NCBI GenBank assembly: GCA_021324635.1
Contig: JAJPIS010000092.1
Coordinates: forward strand, 1 to 41,235
Direction: 5' to 3'
DNA from: Gemmatimonadota bacterium
GTDB taxonomy: Bacteria; Gemmatimonadota; Gemmatimonadetes; Gemmatimonadales; Gemmatimonadaceae
DNA: 41,235 bases
Position 1 is the stretch's first letter. The number at the start of each line of letters is the position of its first letter. Below, one piece after another: positions 18,012 through 26,642 of the stretch. A program made the translations under genes and the position numbers. Under the pieces are notes generated by a model. It did no database searches and was not told where the DNA came from. It saw only the letters and a list, made by a program, of their open reading frames with translations.

Positions 18012-19127
18012 CTAGGCCACAAACTTCCTCGGCTCCTCGAAGGGGAGGCCGAACGCCTCGGCGACGCCCGGGTAGGTCACGTGCCCATCGACGATGTTGA
18101 GTCCCCGGAGGAGCGCCGGCTGCTCGGCGAGCGCGCGCTTCCATCCCTTGTTCGCGAGCTGGAGCGCGTAGGGGAAGGTGGCGTTGGTGAGCGCCAGGGT
18201 CGACGTGCGCGGTACCCCTCCGGGCATGTTGGCGACGCCGTAGTGGATCACCCCGTCGACCACGTACGTCGGGTTCTCGTGCGTGGTCGCGTGAATCGTC
18301 TCCACGCACCCACCCTGGTCGATCGCCACATCGACGATCACGGACCCCGGGCGCATCAGGCGCAGGTCCTCGCGGCGGACGAGCCGCGGCGCCTTGGCGC
18401 CCGTCACGAGCACCGCTCCGACGACGAGGTCGGCGGTCGAGAGCTGCTCGAGGATGTTGTGCCGGTTGGAGTGGATGAGGGTGACGTTGGGCGGCATGAC
18501 GTCCGACAGGTAGCGGAGCCGCTCGAGCGAGATGTCGAGCACCACCACGGCGGCGCCGAGACCGGCGGCCATCTTCGCCGCGTTGATGCCGACGATGCCG
18601 CCGCCGAGCACGATCACCTTGGCCGGGGCGACCCCGGGCACGCCGCCCAGCAGCACGCCGCGCCCACCGTACAGCTTCTCGAGGTACTTGGCCCCCTCCT
18701 GGACGGCCATGCGCCCCGCCACCTCCGACATCGGGGTGAGCAGCGGAAGCTCCCGGGACGGGAGCTCCACCGTCTCGTAGGCGATGCAGACGGCGCCGCT
18801 CTCGAGGTGCGCCCGGGTGAGCGGCTCGCTGGCCGCGAAGTGAAAGTACGTGAACAGCACCTGCCCTTTGCGGATGCGGCTCCACTCCGGCTCGATCGGC
18901 TCCTTCACCTTGAGGATCATCTCGGCGTCCCGCCAGACGGCGTCGGCCGTGGGCGCGATGCAGGCGCCAACCCGCGTATACGTCTCGTCGGCGAAGCCGC
19001 TCCCCTCGCCCGCCCCACGCTCGATGGTGACCGTGTGGCCCGCCGCCACCAGCGCCTCGGCGCCGGCAGGCACGAGCGCGATCCGGTTCTCGTTGGTCTT
19101 GATCTCCTTCGGTACGCCGATGTTCAT
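18012..19127 (-). CDS. ald: Alanine dehydrogenase
   Basis: NAD-dependent interconversion of L-alanine with pyruvate and ammonia. The 371 residues cover the whole family: N-terminal [22 protein letters not shown] with the substrate Arg, MILKVKEP with the active Lys, FTYFHFA with the catalytic His, the Rossmann motif [20 protein letters not shown], and [13 protein letters not shown] with the catalytic Asp, then [16 protein letters not shown]. The start at ATG 19127 is the family N-terminus. It lies 42 bp behind the M16 peptidase gene and could be the last gene of the rpsO-pnp unit. Its product could feed alanine metabolism for peptidoglycan, but that is inference. Confidence 0.96.
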   Translation of the reverse strand: MNIGVPKEIKTNENRIALVPAGAEALVAAGHTVTIERGAGEGSGFADETYTRVGACIAPTADAVWRDAEMILKVKEPIEPEWSRIRKGQVLFTYFHFAASEPLTRAHLESGAVCIAYETVELPSRELPLLTPMSEVAGRMAVQEGAKYLEKLYGGRGVLLGGVPGVAPAKVIVLGGGIVGINAAKMAAGLGAAVVVLDISLERLRYLSDVMPPNVTLIHSNRHNILEQLSTADLVVGAVLVTGAKAPRLVRREDLRLMRPGSVIVDVAIDQGGCVETIHATTHENPTYVVDGVIHYGVANMPGGVPRTSTLALTNATFPYALQLANKGWKRALAEQPALLRGLNIVDGHVTYPGVAEAFGLPFEEPRKFVA

Positions 19128-19169
19128 GGCCGTGATGTGGATCCCGTAGTGTGAGAGGGGCGTGCTGGG

Positions 19170-20531
19170 TCAGTGAGCGGCCGGCCCGAGGGTGAGCATC
19201 GTCTGGCGCTCGGGCGGAAAGAACTCGCGGCAGACCGCGAGGACGACATCTTCGTCGACCTGGTCGATCTCGGCAAGCACGACGTCGAGGGGCCGAAAGG
19301 GCTCCCCGTACAGCTCCACGGCGGCGGCGCGATACATCCGCGAGGTGACGCTCTCGAGCGAGAGCGTCACCTGACCCTTGAGCTGATTCTTGCCGGACTC
19401 GATCTCCTCCGGCGAGAGGCCATCGGCGGCCACGCGCGCCAGCTCGTCGCGGATGGCGTCGACGGCGTCGGCCGCCGTCTCGGGCGCCGTCCCCACGTAG
19501 ACGCCGTGCGACCCCGTGTCGGCGTGGAAGGACTGGAAGGTGTAGATGGCGTAGGCGAGCCCCAGCTCCTCGCGCACGCGCTGGAAGAGCCGGGAGCTCA
19601 TGCCGCCACCCAGGACCGTGCTCACGAGGGCGAGCGGGTAACGCCGGCGGTCGCCGTGCGGGACGGCGGCCGAACCGAAGACGACGTGCGTCTGGGCGCC
19701 CTCGCGCTCGACGTGCCGGACGACCGGCGGGCTCGGGACGGGCGGCGGCGACTCGAGCCGCCGATCGGGGCCCCGCTGGAGCGCGGACCACCCGGTCTCC
19801 TCGAGCACCTCGAGCAACTGGTCGTGCTCGACGTTCCCGGCCGCCGCGACGACCGTCTGGGCGGGGTGATACGCTCGCTCGTGCAGCGCGCGCAGGTCGG
19901 CGACGCCGAGCCGCGAGACCGTCTCGCGCGTGCCGAGGATCGAGTAGCCGTAGGGGTGGGTCCCCCAGAGCGCCTCGTTGTGCAGCTCGAAGACCAGGTC
20001 GTCCGGCGTGTCCTCGACGGTGCTGATCTCCTCGAGGACGACCTTCCGCTCGAGCTGAAGGTCGGCGTGGCGGAGCGACGGGCGATAGACCAAGTCAGCG
20101 AGGACGTCGGCCGCCTCGCGCAGGTGGGTGTCGAGCACCCGGGCCTGGTAGGCGGTGTGCTCGCGGGCGGTGTACGCGTCGAGCGAGCCGCCGAGCGTCT
20201 CGAGCGCGAGGGCGATCTCCCGGGCGCTCCGGCGCGCCGTCCCCTTGAAGACCATGTGCTCGAGCAGGTGCGACACACCCATCACGGCCGGCGGCTCGTG
20301 GATCGACGCGGCCCGAATCCACGCCCCGAGCGCGACCGACCGCACCCCCGCCATGTGCTCGGAGATGACGACCAGGCCGTTCGAGAGTGTGGTGGACCGG
20401 AGACTCGTGCCGTCCTGGGTAGGCGCCGTCAGGCGCGGCGCAGGGGCGATCCGCCGGGTGGGCGCCTGGCCCGCCCCGGCAGCGCGTCCGCCGGTGGCGC
20501 CGCGTGGAGCGGCGCCGCCGTCCAGGGTCAC
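19170..20531 (-). CDS. M16-family zinc metallopeptidase
   Basis: Pitrilysin/processing-peptidase family. The 453-residue protein has the inverted zinc motif HLLEH (His88, Glu91, His92) within GVSHLLEHMVFKGT, the downstream glutamate segment VVLEEISTVEDTPDD, and the C-terminal half with GGGMSSRLFQRVREELGLAYAIY in two recognisable pieces (GGGMSSRLFQ and REELGLAYAIY). It is a single-chain, two-domain type like YmxG/MlpA. A cytosolic or exported location is not clear: no convincing signal peptide, and the first 40 residues are low-complexity. GTG start overlaps the pnp stop by 4 bp. rpsO-pnp-M16 is a conserved order also known in Bacillus. Confidence 0.93.
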   Translation of the reverse strand: MTLDGGAAPRGATGGRAAGAGQAPTRRIAPAPRLTAPTQDGTSLRSTTLSNGLVVISEHMAGVRSVALGAWIRAASIHEPPAVMGVSHLLEHMVFKGTARRSAREIALALETLGGSLDAYTAREHTAYQARVLDTHLREAADVLADLVYRPSLRHADLQLERKVVLEEISTVEDTPDDLVFELHNEALWGTHPYGYSILGTRETVSRLGVADLRALHERAYHPAQTVVAAAGNVEHDQLLEVLEETGWSALQRGPDRRLESPPPVPSPPVVRHVEREGAQTHVVFGSAAVPHGDRRRYPLALVSTVLGGGMSSRLFQRVREELGLAYAIYTFQSFHADTGSHGVYVGTAPETAADAVDAIRDELARVAADGLSPEEIESGKNQLKGQVTLSLESVTSRMYRAAAVELYGEPFRPLDVVLAEIDQVDEDVVLAVCREFFPPERQTMLTLGPAAH

Positions 20532-22768
20532 TCGCGCCGGCGGGACGACGCGCGTGGGGAACGGGCCCGCGTTCCACCGCCGCGCCGCGCATGGCCCTCG
20601 TCGCGGTCCTCGCCGTCGCCCTCGCCTCCGCCGCCGGCGGCACGCTCGGCAGGTTGTCGGCTGCCGTTGCCTTCGTCGTACCCTTCCGGCTTCGGCTGAA
20701 GGGCTTTCATCGAGAGCCGCAGCCGTCCGCGCTCGTCCCGGTCGATCAGCTTCACCCGGACCCGGTCGCCCCGCTTGACGACGTCCTCGGTCTTGTCGGT
20801 GCGGCCCCAGCGCATCTCGGAGATGTGGAGCAGCGCCTCGGTGCCGGGGAGGATCTCGATGAACGCGCCGAACGGCGTCGTGCTCTTGACCGTTCCTTCG
20901 TACGTCTCCCCGACGACGGGCTCCGCCGTCAGCGCCTGCACCATCTGACGGGCGCGCTCCATCGCCTCGCCGCCCACGGCGGCGATCGTCACCAGCCCGG
21001 TGTCATCGACCGTGAGCTCGGCGCCCGTCTCGTCCTGGATCCCACGGATCGTCTTGCCCTTGGGCCCGATGAGATCGCCGATCTTCTCGGGGCTGATGTT
21101 CATCGTCACGATGCGCGGCGCATACGGCGAGAGGTCCGGCCGCGGGGCCGCGATCGCCTGCCGCATGACGCCCAGGATGTGGAGCCGCCCCTCGCGCGCC
21201 TGTGCCAGCGCCTCCTTCATGATCGAGACGTCGAGCCCCTCGACCTTGATGTCCATCTGGATCGACGTGATCCCGCGCTCCGTCCCGGCGACCTTGAAGT
21301 CCATGTCGCCCAGGTGGTCCTCGGTGCCGAGGATGTCGCTCAGGACCGCGTACCGGGTCCCCTCCTTGATCAGCCCCATCGCCACGCCGGCGACGGCGGC
21401 ACGCATCGGCACGCCGGCGTCGAACAGCGCGAGTGAGCCCCCGCAGACCGAGGCCATGGACGAGGAGCCGTTGGACTCGAGCACGTCGGAGACGATGCGG
21501 ATCGTGTACGGGAAGTCGTCGAAGCTCGGGAGCACTCCCTGGAGCGCCCGCTCGGCGAGGTGCCCGTGTCCGATCTCCCGCCGGCTCGTGCCCCGGACCG
21601 GGCGCACTTCCCCGGTCGAGAAGGGCGGGAAGTTGTAGTGCAGCATGAACGACTTGGTCGTCTCGCCCGCCTCGTCGATCGTGTCGAGGCGCTGCACGTC
21701 GTTCGCCGTGCCGAGGGTCACCGCCACCAGCGCTTGCGTCTGACCGCGGGTGAACAGCGCCGAGCCGTGCGCCCGCGGCAGCACGCCGATATCGATCGCG
21801 ATCGGCCGGATCTCCCGCGCCGTGCGGTTGTCGACGCGACGCCCCGTCTGGAGCACCTGCTCGCGGAGCGCGTGATACTCGGCGTCGCCGACGAGCGCGA
21901 TGATGTCGCGCTGGTTGTCCGGAAAGTCCGCCAGCAGCTCGTCGGTGATCTCGCGCTTCACGCGCGCGACCGCGTCGATCCGCGAGTGCTTGTCCTGGAG
22001 ATTGATCGCTTCGCGGATCCGTCCGTTGGCGAGCGCCGTGACGCGCGTCTCGAGGCCGGGCGGCGGCTCGGGCCTGGTCCAGCTCATCTTGGTGACCGGC
22101 GGGAGCTGGCGCAGCAGCTCCTCCTGGGCGGCGATGAGCTCCCGGATCCCGCCGTGGGCGATCTGAAGCGCGTCGACGACGTCCTCCTCGGACACCTCCA
22201 GCGCGCCGCCCTCGACCATCACGATCGAGTCCCGACTCCCGGCCACGACGAGGTCGAGGTCCGTGTACTCGAGCTGCTGGAAGGTGGGATTGAGCACCCA
22301 CTTCCCCTGGACCCGCCCGACCCGCGCGCCGCCGATCAGTCCCAGGAACGGGATCTTCGATGCGTTGAGGGCGAACGAGGTGGCGACGAGCGCCAGGACG
22401 TCGGCGTCGTTCTGCTGGTCGGCCGAGATCACATAGACGAAGACCTGGACCTCGTTCTTGAACCCCTCGGGGAAGAGGGGCCGGATCGAGCGGTCGATGA
22501 TGCGCGCCGACAGGATCTCGGCGTCCTGTGGGCGTCCCTCACGCTTGATGAACCCGCCGGGAATCTTCCCCGCGGCGTAGGTGCGCTCCTTGTACTCGAC
22601 CGTGAGGGGGAAGAATGGGAGCGTGCTCACGGTCTCGCTGACCGAGACCGCGGCGAGGACCATCGTCTCGCCGAAAGTGACCAGGGCGGCACCTGCCGCC
22701 TGTTTCGCCATGCGCCCGGTCTCGATGACGAGGCGGCGCCCGGCGAACGTTCGTTCTACTCGTTGCAT
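20528..22768 (-). CDS. pnp: Polynucleotide phosphorylase
   Basis: 3'-5' phosphorolytic exoribonuclease of the RNA degradosome. The 746-residue protein has two RNase PH domains (first: AALVTFGETMVLAAVS, IPGGFIKREGRPQDAEIL, IDRSIRPLFPEGF; second: PRAHGSALFTRGQTQALV, YNFPPFSTGE, GRREIGHGHLAERAL-like segment TSRREIGHGHLAERAL, ESNGSSSMASVCGGSLALFDAG), a KH domain (IGDLIGPKGKTIRGIQDETGA) and an S1 domain (YEGTVKSTTPFGAFIEILPG). The last 50 residues are glycine/glutamate/arginine-rich. No Shine-Dalgarno precedes the ATG; a pyrimidine tract lies 11-19 nt upstream. It overlaps the M16 gene by 4 bp. Confidence 0.97.
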   Translation of the reverse strand: MQRVERTFAGRRLVIETGRMAKQAAGAALVTFGETMVLAAVSVSETVSTLPFFPLTVEYKERTYAAGKIPGGFIKREGRPQDAEILSARIIDRSIRPLFPEGFKNEVQVFVYVISADQQNDADVLALVATSFALNASKIPFLGLIGGARVGRVQGKWVLNPTFQQLEYTDLDLVVAGSRDSIVMVEGGALEVSEEDVVDALQIAHGGIRELIAAQEELLRQLPPVTKMSWTRPEPPPGLETRVTALANGRIREAINLQDKHSRIDAVARVKREITDELLADFPDNQRDIIALVGDAEYHALREQVLQTGRRVDNRTAREIRPIAIDIGVLPRAHGSALFTRGQTQALVAVTLGTANDVQRLDTIDEAGETTKSFMLHYNFPPFSTGEVRPVRGTSRREIGHGHLAERALQGVLPSFDDFPYTIRIVSDVLESNGSSSMASVCGGSLALFDAGVPMRAAVAGVAMGLIKEGTRYAVLSDILGTEDHLGDMDFKVAGTERGITSIQMDIKVEGLDVSIMKEALAQAREGRLHILGVMRQAIAAPRPDLSPYAPRIVTMNISPEKIGDLIGPKGKTIRGIQDETGAELTVDDTGLVTIAAVGGEAMERARQMVQALTAEPVVGETYEGTVKSTTPFGAFIEILPGTEALLHISEMRWGRTDKTEDVVKRGDRVRVKLIDRDERGRLRLSMKALQPKPEGYDEGNGSRQPAERAAGGGGEGDGEDRDEGHARRGGGTRARSPRASSRRRE

Positions 22769-22842
22769 GGATTGTCGGAAAAAAGAAGGGGCGTCACGCT
22801 CGGCGTTGGCCCGCCGGTTCCGCCCGTCATACCGCCCGCCAG
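22769..22842 (-). promoter_or_regulatory. rpsO-pnp spacer with pyrimidine/T tract
   Basis: On the coding strand this 74-nt spacer contains GC-rich, partly self-complementary sequence followed by TTCTTTTTT (22787-22779) and then pnp without a Shine-Dalgarno. In E. coli the rpsO-pnp spacer holds a terminator and an RNase III/PNPase control site. A partial terminator or control hairpin here is plausible but I cannot show a strong stem. Confidence 0.35.
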
Positions 22843-23103
22843 CTAGTACCGGAGCCCCAATGTGTCGATCAGGGCCCGATAACCGTCAACGTCGGTGCGC
22901 TTCATGTAGTTGAGGAGACGCCGACGCCGCCCGACCATCTTCAGTAACCCCCGCCGGCTATGATGGTCCTTAGCATGGGTCCGGAAGTGGTCGTTGAGGT
23001 AGTTGATGCGGGCGGTCAATACCGCCACTTGCACCTGCGCCGATCCCGTGTCACTGTCGTGCTCACGGTGTTGCTGGATCGTCGGTGCCTTTTCAAACGC
23101 CAT
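22843..23103 (-). CDS. rpsO: Small ribosomal subunit protein uS15
   Basis: Binds the central domain of 16S rRNA early in 30S assembly. The 86-residue protein is the usual family length and reads [20 protein letters not shown], then [39 protein letters not shown] and [21 protein letters not shown]. Start is ATG 23103; a ten-residue in-frame extension is not conserved. A promoter candidate is 58 nt upstream. pnp follows by 74 bp. Confidence 0.98.
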   Translation of the reverse strand: MAFEKAPTIQQHREHDSDTGSAQVQVAVLTARINYLNDHFRTHAKDHHSRRGLLKMVGRRRRLLNYMKRTDVDGYRALIDTLGLRY

Positions 23104-23160
23104 GTGGTATATTCCCCGCGCGCGGCCGCGCACTCTACGCCAAAGTCTATTAAGCCTAGT

Positions 23161-23189
23161 AGTTTACTGGACTTGCCGACCGCTGTAAA
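23161..23189 (-). promoter_or_regulatory. Putative rpsO promoter
   Basis: Minus strand: TTTACA (23189-23184), 17 bp, TAAACT (23166-23161); five of six and four of six matches to the sigma70 consensus. Well placed for rpsO at 23103. It overlaps a weaker plus-strand candidate for the kinase gene. Confidence 0.5.
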
Positions 23190-23191
23190 GG
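23163..23191 (+). promoter_or_regulatory. Possible kinase-gene promoter overlapping the rpsO promoter
   Basis: Plus strand: TTTACT (23163-23168), 17 bp, TAAAGG (23186-23191), 27 nt before the GTG start. Boxes match consensus poorly, but they use the same near-symmetric segment as the rpsO promoter, so the two would compete. Confidence 0.25.
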
Positions 23192-23218
23192 ATCTCCCGG
23201 CGCTCCGGGCCTCGCACC

Positions 23219-24898
23219 GTGCCTGAACGGTTCCTGGGGCGGACGCTCGGCAAGTTCCGAATCGACGCGGTCGTCGGCACGGGGGGATTCGCGTGGGTCT
23301 ACAAGGCCTACGACCCGGAGCTGGAGATCCCGGTCGCCCTCAAGGTCCTCAAGCCGCAGTACGCCGGGGACGAGCAGTTCGAGCAGCGATTCCGGCGGGA
23401 AGCGGCCACAGCCGCCCGGCTTCGCCACCCCAACATCATCAAGATCTTCGCGGTCGGGAAGGACGGCGAGGCCGTCTACTTCGCCATGGACTTTCTGCCG
23501 CAGGGGCTCCCCGACCGCCTCGAGGTGCTCACCCGTCTCCCCGAGCCGGTGCTCATTCGGATGGGAATCGACGTCGCGAGCGCGCTCGGGTTCGCGCACC
23601 GCGAAGGCGTCGTCCACCGCGACATCAAGGTCGACAACATCCTCTTCGACGAGCACGGCAACGCGATCGTCGCCGACTTCGGCATCGCCCGCGCCGTCTC
23701 CAACTACGTGCAGCAGACCGGCACCAACATGGTCGTCGGGACGCCCCAGTACTTCTCCCCGGAGCAGGCCCGGGGTCAGCCCCTCGACGGCCGGGCCGAC
23801 ATCTACTCGCTCGGGGTCACGCTCTATCGGGCCGCGACCGGCGTCCTTCCGTTCACGGGCGAGGACTGGTACGAGATCGCCCGGCAGCATGTCGAGGAGC
23901 GCCCGGCCCGGCCGCGCGTGCACAACCCGCAGCTCTCGCGCGACCTGGAGCGCGTCATCCTCCGCTGTCTGGAGAAGGACCCGGCGGCCCGGTTCCAGAC
24001 GGGCGAGGCGCTCTGCCAGGCACTCGCGGCGCTCAGCTTCGAGCGGAGCGACACGATCGCGATGCGCAGCACGCCGCACGCGGGGACCGCCTCCGCCGAG
24101 ACGCCCACGGCGCCGATCACGCTCCCCACGGGTCAGCGCCGCTGGCAGCCCCGGCCGCTCGTCGGCGGCATGGTCGGCCTCGCCGCCCTCGCCGCCCTCC
24201 TGGTCGGCGTCCAACGGGCGCGGAACGTCGACGCGCGGGCAGGGGCGCGACCGCCGGCGGGCGCGGCCGGGAACGTCGTGGCCGAGGGCGCACCGGGCGG
24301 ACCCCATGGTGGCGCCCGCGGCGCCGCCCGCGCTCCCGCGCCGGGCGGCGCCGCCGCCGGCCGCCGGGCTGGGGGACCGTCGTCCGCGAACTCGTCCGCG
24401 AACGCAGCCGGATCCGGTGAGACCGCGCGCCCGGCGGGCGGCGCACCCGAGGTGCCATCGCGGGCCTCGGGAAGTGGGGCGCCAGGGGCGCACCCGGAGA
24501 CGGCCGGCCTCGCCAGCGCCGAATCCCGTGGTCGGACGCCGTCCGGCAGCAGGCGACCCCATCAGGGAAAGAGCGGCGCCGGCGGGGCGGTCGCCACCCA
24601 GGGTGGGCCCCCCGGCGCGGGCGCCGGCGGCTCGACCACGACCGCGCAGGCCGAGGTCGGGCTGGGCTCACTGCGGCTCGACGCGCGCCCCGCGGGGGCC
24701 CTGTACACGCTCGAGGCGCTCACGGACGGTCACGTGATCAAGGGCCGCATGCCGCTCGCCGGCCCGATCACGCTCCCGGCCGGGGCGTACGCCGTGACGA
24801 TATCCGCCCGCTACTGCGCCACCTTCCGCGACACGGTCCGCGTCGGCACCAACCGCGTCACCGCCCCCCCGACCGTCCGTCTCGTCTGCGGCACCTGA
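23219..24898 (+). CDS. Membrane-bound Ser/Thr protein kinase (PknB-like)
   Basis: A Hanks-type kinase of 559 residues. Domain order: kinase 1-275 with P-loop VGTGGFAWVY (20-28), Lys42 in VALKVL, Glu61 in the C-helix, HRDIKVDNIL (His133-Asp135), DFGIAR (153-158) and GTPQYFSPEQ in place of the usual APE. A linker follows, then one membrane helix at about 314-331 (LVGGMVGLAALAALLVGV), a long Ala/Gly/Pro/Arg/Ser-rich stretch (about 335-475), and an extracytoplasmic C-terminal domain (about 478-559; LGSLRLDARPAGALYTLE, LPAGAYAVTISARYC) that resembles PEGA-type repeats. All catalytic residues are present. Starts at GTG 23219; no strong Shine-Dalgarno. Divergent from rpsO, convergent with the broken gene at 24932. 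The signal sensed is unknown. Confidence 0.92.
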   Translation: MPERFLGRTLGKFRIDAVVGTGGFAWVYKAYDPELEIPVALKVLKPQYAGDEQFEQRFRREAATAARLRHPNIIKIFAVGKDGEAVYFAMDFLPQGLPDRLEVLTRLPEPVLIRMGIDVASALGFAHREGVVHRDIKVDNILFDEHGNAIVADFGIARAVSNYVQQTGTNMVVGTPQYFSPEQARGQPLDGRADIYSLGVTLYRAATGVLPFTGEDWYEIARQHVEERPARPRVHNPQLSRDLERVILRCLEKDPAARFQTGEALCQALAALSFERSDTIAMRSTPHAGTASAETPTAPITLPTGQRRWQPRPLVGGMVGLAALAALLVGVQRARNVDARAGARPPAGAAGNVVAEGAPGGPHGGARGAARAPAPGGAAAGRRAGGPSSANSSANAAGSGETARPAGGAPEVPSRASGSGAPGAHPETAGLASAESRGRTPSGSRRPHQGKSGAGGAVATQGGPPGAGAGGSTTTAQAEVGLGSLRLDARPAGALYTLEALTDGHVIKGRMPLAGPITLPAGAYAVTISARYCATFRDTVRVGTNRVTAPPTVRLVCGT

Positions 24899-24931
24899 CC
24901 GCGGGCTCGATGTCGGGCCGGCTGGTGAAGC

Positions 24932-25334
24932 TCAGTGGTGGATCACGTACCCGATGACCCCGCCGCCGAGCGCCCCGAGCCAGAACCAGGGTCGCAGATA
25001 GAACGGCGGCTGGGGCTGGCGCAGGAGCGCGACGTGCGCGGTCGTCAGCCCCCGTCTGTCCCGTGATGAGGGCCGTCGCCATACCGCCGCGCACGCGCAG
25101 CACACGGAACTTCGCGATCAGCTCGTCGTTGTGCGCCGGGTCGACCGCGATCCCGCGCTGGCCGGGTGAGACCCACCGGGCCCCGCCCGAGAGGAAGGTG
25201 AAGGTCGTGTCGCCGACGGCCGTGACGTCGAATCGCGTGTAACCGGTCTGTGCCCGCGCCGGCCGGGCGCCGGCGACGACCAGCCCCGCGACCATGGCCA
25301 GCCGTGCCAGGCTGCCTCGCAGACGGGCACACAC
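24932..25334 (-). pseudogene. Small exported protein with C-terminal membrane segment, broken by a 1-base shift
   Basis: From GTG 25334 (or ATG 25295) the frame encodes a signal peptide (LARLAMVAGLVVAGARPARAQ), then TGYTRFDVTAVGDTTFTFLSGG and a compact region (GQRGIAVDPAHNDELIAKF, RVLRVRGGMATALITGQTG). After that the frame degenerates. Shifting by one base at the C5 run at 25049-25053 restores protein-like sequence: LTTAHVALLRQPQPPFYLRP, WFWLGALGGGVIGYVIHH, stop at 24932. Removing one C from the run would join the halves into one protein of about 133 residues with a hydrophobic C-terminus. I do not recognise the family. A real frameshift mutation, slippage, or a sequencing error are all possible. 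It follows rseP, 125 bp away, behind a 12-bp repeat. Confidence 0.7.
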
Positions 25335-25336
25335 CC

Positions 25337-25404
25337 CGCCGCGCAGACCGCCGCGCAGACCGCCGCGCAGACCGCCGCGCAGACCGCCGCGCAGACCGCC
25401 GCGC
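25337..25404. repeat. 12-bp tandem repeat between rseP and the exported-protein gene
   Basis: Five perfect copies of CGCCGCGCAGAC (25337-25396) and an eight-base partial copy (to 25404). In the minus frame of the following gene it would read as Gly-Leu-Arg-Gly repeats, extending the positively charged start of its signal peptide if translation began upstream at a GTG. Copy number probably varies between strains. Confidence 0.9.
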
Positions 25405-25459
25405 GAGCTCGATCGCGCGGCCACCCCGATGACCGCGCCCGCGCCGTCCCGCCCCGCGA

Positions 25460-26641
25460 TCAACGCGCGGAGCAGAGCGAGCTCACGACCTGGCAGCGGT
25501 CGTTGTACATCACGATGACGAACAGGACCACGATCGCGGCCAGGCCGACGCGGAGGATGTACTCGCGTGTCTGAAGGCTGAACGGACTCCCGCGCACGGC
25601 CTCGAGGACATTCACCAGCACCTGCCCGCCGTCGAGGATCGGGATCGGAAGGAGGTTGAAGACGGCGACGTTGATGCTGAGCAGGGCGATGAGCACCCAC
25701 AATTGCTCGGCGCCGCTGCGCGCCGCCTCGACCGACGCGCCCGCGATCCCGAGCGGCCCCTCGAGGCTCTTCCACGTGCTCGCGTGCGTCGCCAGTTGGT
25801 GGAGCGCGCCGACGATCGTCCCCGCCATCTCCCAGGTGACGGTCCACGCCTGGCCGAGGGCCTGGCCGACGGGCATCGGATGCCGCTCGAGGCGGGGCGC
25901 CGCCCCGATCTTGCCGACGCGGAGCACGGTGCCCCGCTGCTGCGCGCTGTCGACGACGGTGCGCGGCACGACGGTGACGGTCCGCTCCACGCCGTGGCGC
26001 ATGACCGTCATGGGGAGCGACACGCCGGGCGAGCTCGAGACCCGCGCCACGAGATCGGACCAGGTGCGCACCTGCTGGCCGGCGATGCGCACCACGCTGT
26101 CCCCGCTCGCGAGGCCCGCGGCGGCGGCGGGTGAGCCCGACAGCACGCGGTCCAGGACCGGCGCCGAGGACGCCGAGGCGCGCCCGTAGTAGAGCGCCAG
26201 CCCCGCGAGGACGGCGAAGGTGAGGACCGCGTTCATGGCGACGCCCGCGAACATGATGACCAGCCGCGCGGGCAGCGACTTGGACTCGAACCACCGATCC
26301 GGGGGGACCGGCCGGGGCCCGAATGGCATCATGGCGTTCGGGTCTCCGCCGGCCTGACCGCCATCGGCCCTCGGTGCCGACTCGGAGCCGCCCTCGAGCA
26401 TCGCCGCCGTCTCGTCCTCGCGCGAGGCCATCCGGACGTAGCCCCCGAGCGGGAGGATCGCCAGTCGGTACTCCGTCTCCCCCCAGCGGTGGGCCCAGAT
26501 CGCCGGACCGAATCCGATCGAGAAACGGGGCGCGTAGACGCCCATCGCCTTGGCCGCCAGGAAGTGGCCGAGCTCGTGCACGAACACGACCAGCCCGAAG
26601 ACGAGCACGGGAGCGAGCCACACCAGGTAGCTGGCGATCAC
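25460..26641 (-). CDS. rseP: Site-2 intramembrane zinc protease RseP
   Basis: S2P-family protease that cuts membrane-bound anti-sigma factors or signal peptides. The 393-residue protein has the zinc motif HELGH (22-26) in the first helix (VFGLVVFVHELGHFLAAKAM), a YRLAILPLGGYVRM segment, a PDZ domain (LSGSPAAAAGLASGDSVVRIAG), and the C-terminal LLPIPILDGGQVL carrying the third zinc ligand Asp. A loop inserted after GGYVRM (EGGSESAPRADGGQAGG) is low-complexity. Start is GTG 26641, 1 bp after the dxr stop. It closes the canonical frr-uppS-cdsA-dxr-rseP order. Confidence 0.96.
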   Translation of the reverse strand: MIASYLVWLAPVLVFGLVVFVHELGHFLAAKAMGVYAPRFSIGFGPAIWAHRWGETEYRLAILPLGGYVRMASREDETAAMLEGGSESAPRADGGQAGGDPNAMMPFGPRPVPPDRWFESKSLPARLVIMFAGVAMNAVLTFAVLAGLALYYGRASASSAPVLDRVLSGSPAAAAGLASGDSVVRIAGQQVRTWSDLVARVSSSPGVSLPMTVMRHGVERTVTVVPRTVVDSAQQRGTVLRVGKIGAAPRLERHPMPVGQALGQAWTVTWEMAGTIVGALHQLATHASTWKSLEGPLGIAGASVEAARSGAEQLWVLIALLSINVAVFNLLPIPILDGGQVLVNVLEAVRGSPFSLQTREYILRVGLAAIVVLFVIVMYNDRCQVVSSLCSAR

Positions 26642-26642
26642 A

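Noticed and set aside
18012-19127. NAD(P) transhydrogenase alpha subunit instead of alanine dehydrogenase
   Set aside because: Length, the N-terminal signature and the absence of pntB-like genes or C-terminal membrane part favour Ald.
25337-25404. CRISPR-like array
   Set aside because: The 12-bp units are directly adjacent with no spacers and no cas genes are present.
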